15,208 nucleotides of DNA from Armatimonadota bacterium (lineage in GTDB: Bacteria > Armatimonadota > Chthonomonadetes > Chthonomonadales > Chthonomonadaceae), in assembly GCA_026392135.1 (NCBI GenBank), contig JAPLCR010000671.1, positions 5,968 to 21,175 of the forward strand. Reading direction: 5' to 3'. How positions within the stretch are numbered: position 1 is the first letter of the stretch; each line of letters begins with the position of its first letter. A model generated the notes under the pieces. The model was not told the origin of the DNA. It did not search any database and saw nothing but the letters and a program-made list of their open reading frames with translations. Positions 15,094 to 15,208 of this stretch are shown here, in pieces. Made by a program: the position numbers and the translations under genes.

Positions 15094-15173
15094 CTCCTTC
15101 AAAAAATCATGTAGTTTTGGAAGCAGATAGCCCGTGCCCCCGTAGTCAGGTAGGCTCATTCGCCTCTGCTTCT
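15094..15173 (-). promoter_or_regulatory. Structured enolase leader, possible cis-regulatory RNA
   Basis: On the minus strand GAAGCAGA (15172-15165) is perfectly complementary to TCTGCTTC (15127-15120), enclosing 37 nt. Inside, AGGC and GCCU can form a small hairpin around GAAUGA, and CCUG can pair with CGGG, giving a possible three-way junction. The 3' arm continues into CTTCCAAAA, which can instead pair (4 + 4 bp around one mismatch) with TTTTTTGAAG, covering the enolase Shine-Dalgarno. Two mutually exclusive folds are the hallmark of a riboswitch or thermosensor, but I cannot match a known class, and the alternative stem is weak. I give this as a candidate only. Confidence 0.35.
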
Positions 15174-15184
15174 CGTTAGTACCA

Positions 15185-15204
15185 GAGTTAAGTATACTCA
15201 ACTC
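15185..15204. promoter_or_regulatory. 20-bp near-palindrome over a -10-like box upstream of enolase
   Basis: GAGTTAAGTATACTCAACTC is an inverted repeat with a single mismatched pair (half-site GAGTTnAGTA). Its centre contains TATACT readable on both strands. On the minus strand this is a good -10 hexamer about 105 nt upstream of the enolase start, in position to drive the structured leader; the matching -35 would lie at or beyond the window edge. The symmetry suggests a dimeric repressor operator overlapping the promoter. Confidence 0.4.
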
Positions 15205-15208
15205 CGCC

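Noticed and set aside
15119..15173. tRNA-like or known riboswitch class in the enolase leader
   Set aside because: There is no cloverleaf, T-loop or CCA end, and I could not match the core to a known riboswitch consensus, so it is kept only as an unclassified candidate.

Overview
The window reads as a stretch of bacterial chromosome with about half G+C, dense gene packing, clear Shine-Dalgarno sites and no transposase, integrase, tRNA, rRNA or CRISPR array. The gene set is a DUF1501 Tat-exported protein, a NAGPA-type phosphodiester glycosidase, a secreted S9 peptidase, a Gfo/Idh/MocA oxidoreductase and an AP-endonuclease-2-like sugar isomerase. That mix is typical of Armatimonadota, and to a lesser degree Planctomycetota. 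This placement is inferred from content only and is tentative.

Layout, left to right. Positions 1-234 (-) hold the N-terminal part of an unrecognised protein that runs off the left edge. A leftward pair follows: the phosphodiester glycosidase (1841-2821) and the DUF1501 protein (357-1832), 8 nt apart. Diverging from them is a rightward pair: a rhomboid protease with a TPR-like tail (2928-4139) and an AadA-like nucleotidyltransferase (4143-4901). Converging on these is an ABC-F ATPase (4959-6947, -).

Divergent from the ABC-F gene lies the most interesting unit, a two-gene operon (7102-9257). It encodes an SMC/RecF-like AAA ATPase and a zinc-ribbon HNH nuclease with overlapping stop and start codons. 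This is the architecture of the Septu anti-phage system (PtuA/PtuB), here without a reverse transcriptase. A small helical protein (9367-9744), a secreted S9 peptidase (9760-11613) and a Gfo/Idh/MocA dehydrogenase (11631-12638) follow on the same strand and may be one operon.

A strong, apparently bidirectional terminator (12722-12783) separates these from the leftward genes: a sugar phosphate isomerase/epimerase-like TIM barrel (12800-13651) and enolase (13800-15086). Enolase has its own intrinsic terminator. Its leader contains a long-range 8-bp stem whose 3' arm could alternatively pair with the Shine-Dalgarno region, and a 20-bp near-palindrome over a -10-like TATACT lies at the right edge.

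How the genes work together: enolase is core glycolysis. The isomerase and oxidoreductase look like carbohydrate catabolism, and the secreted enzymes fit a heterotroph degrading polymers. The ATPase/HNH pair is the candidate defence module. No gap exceeds 300 bases without a gene.
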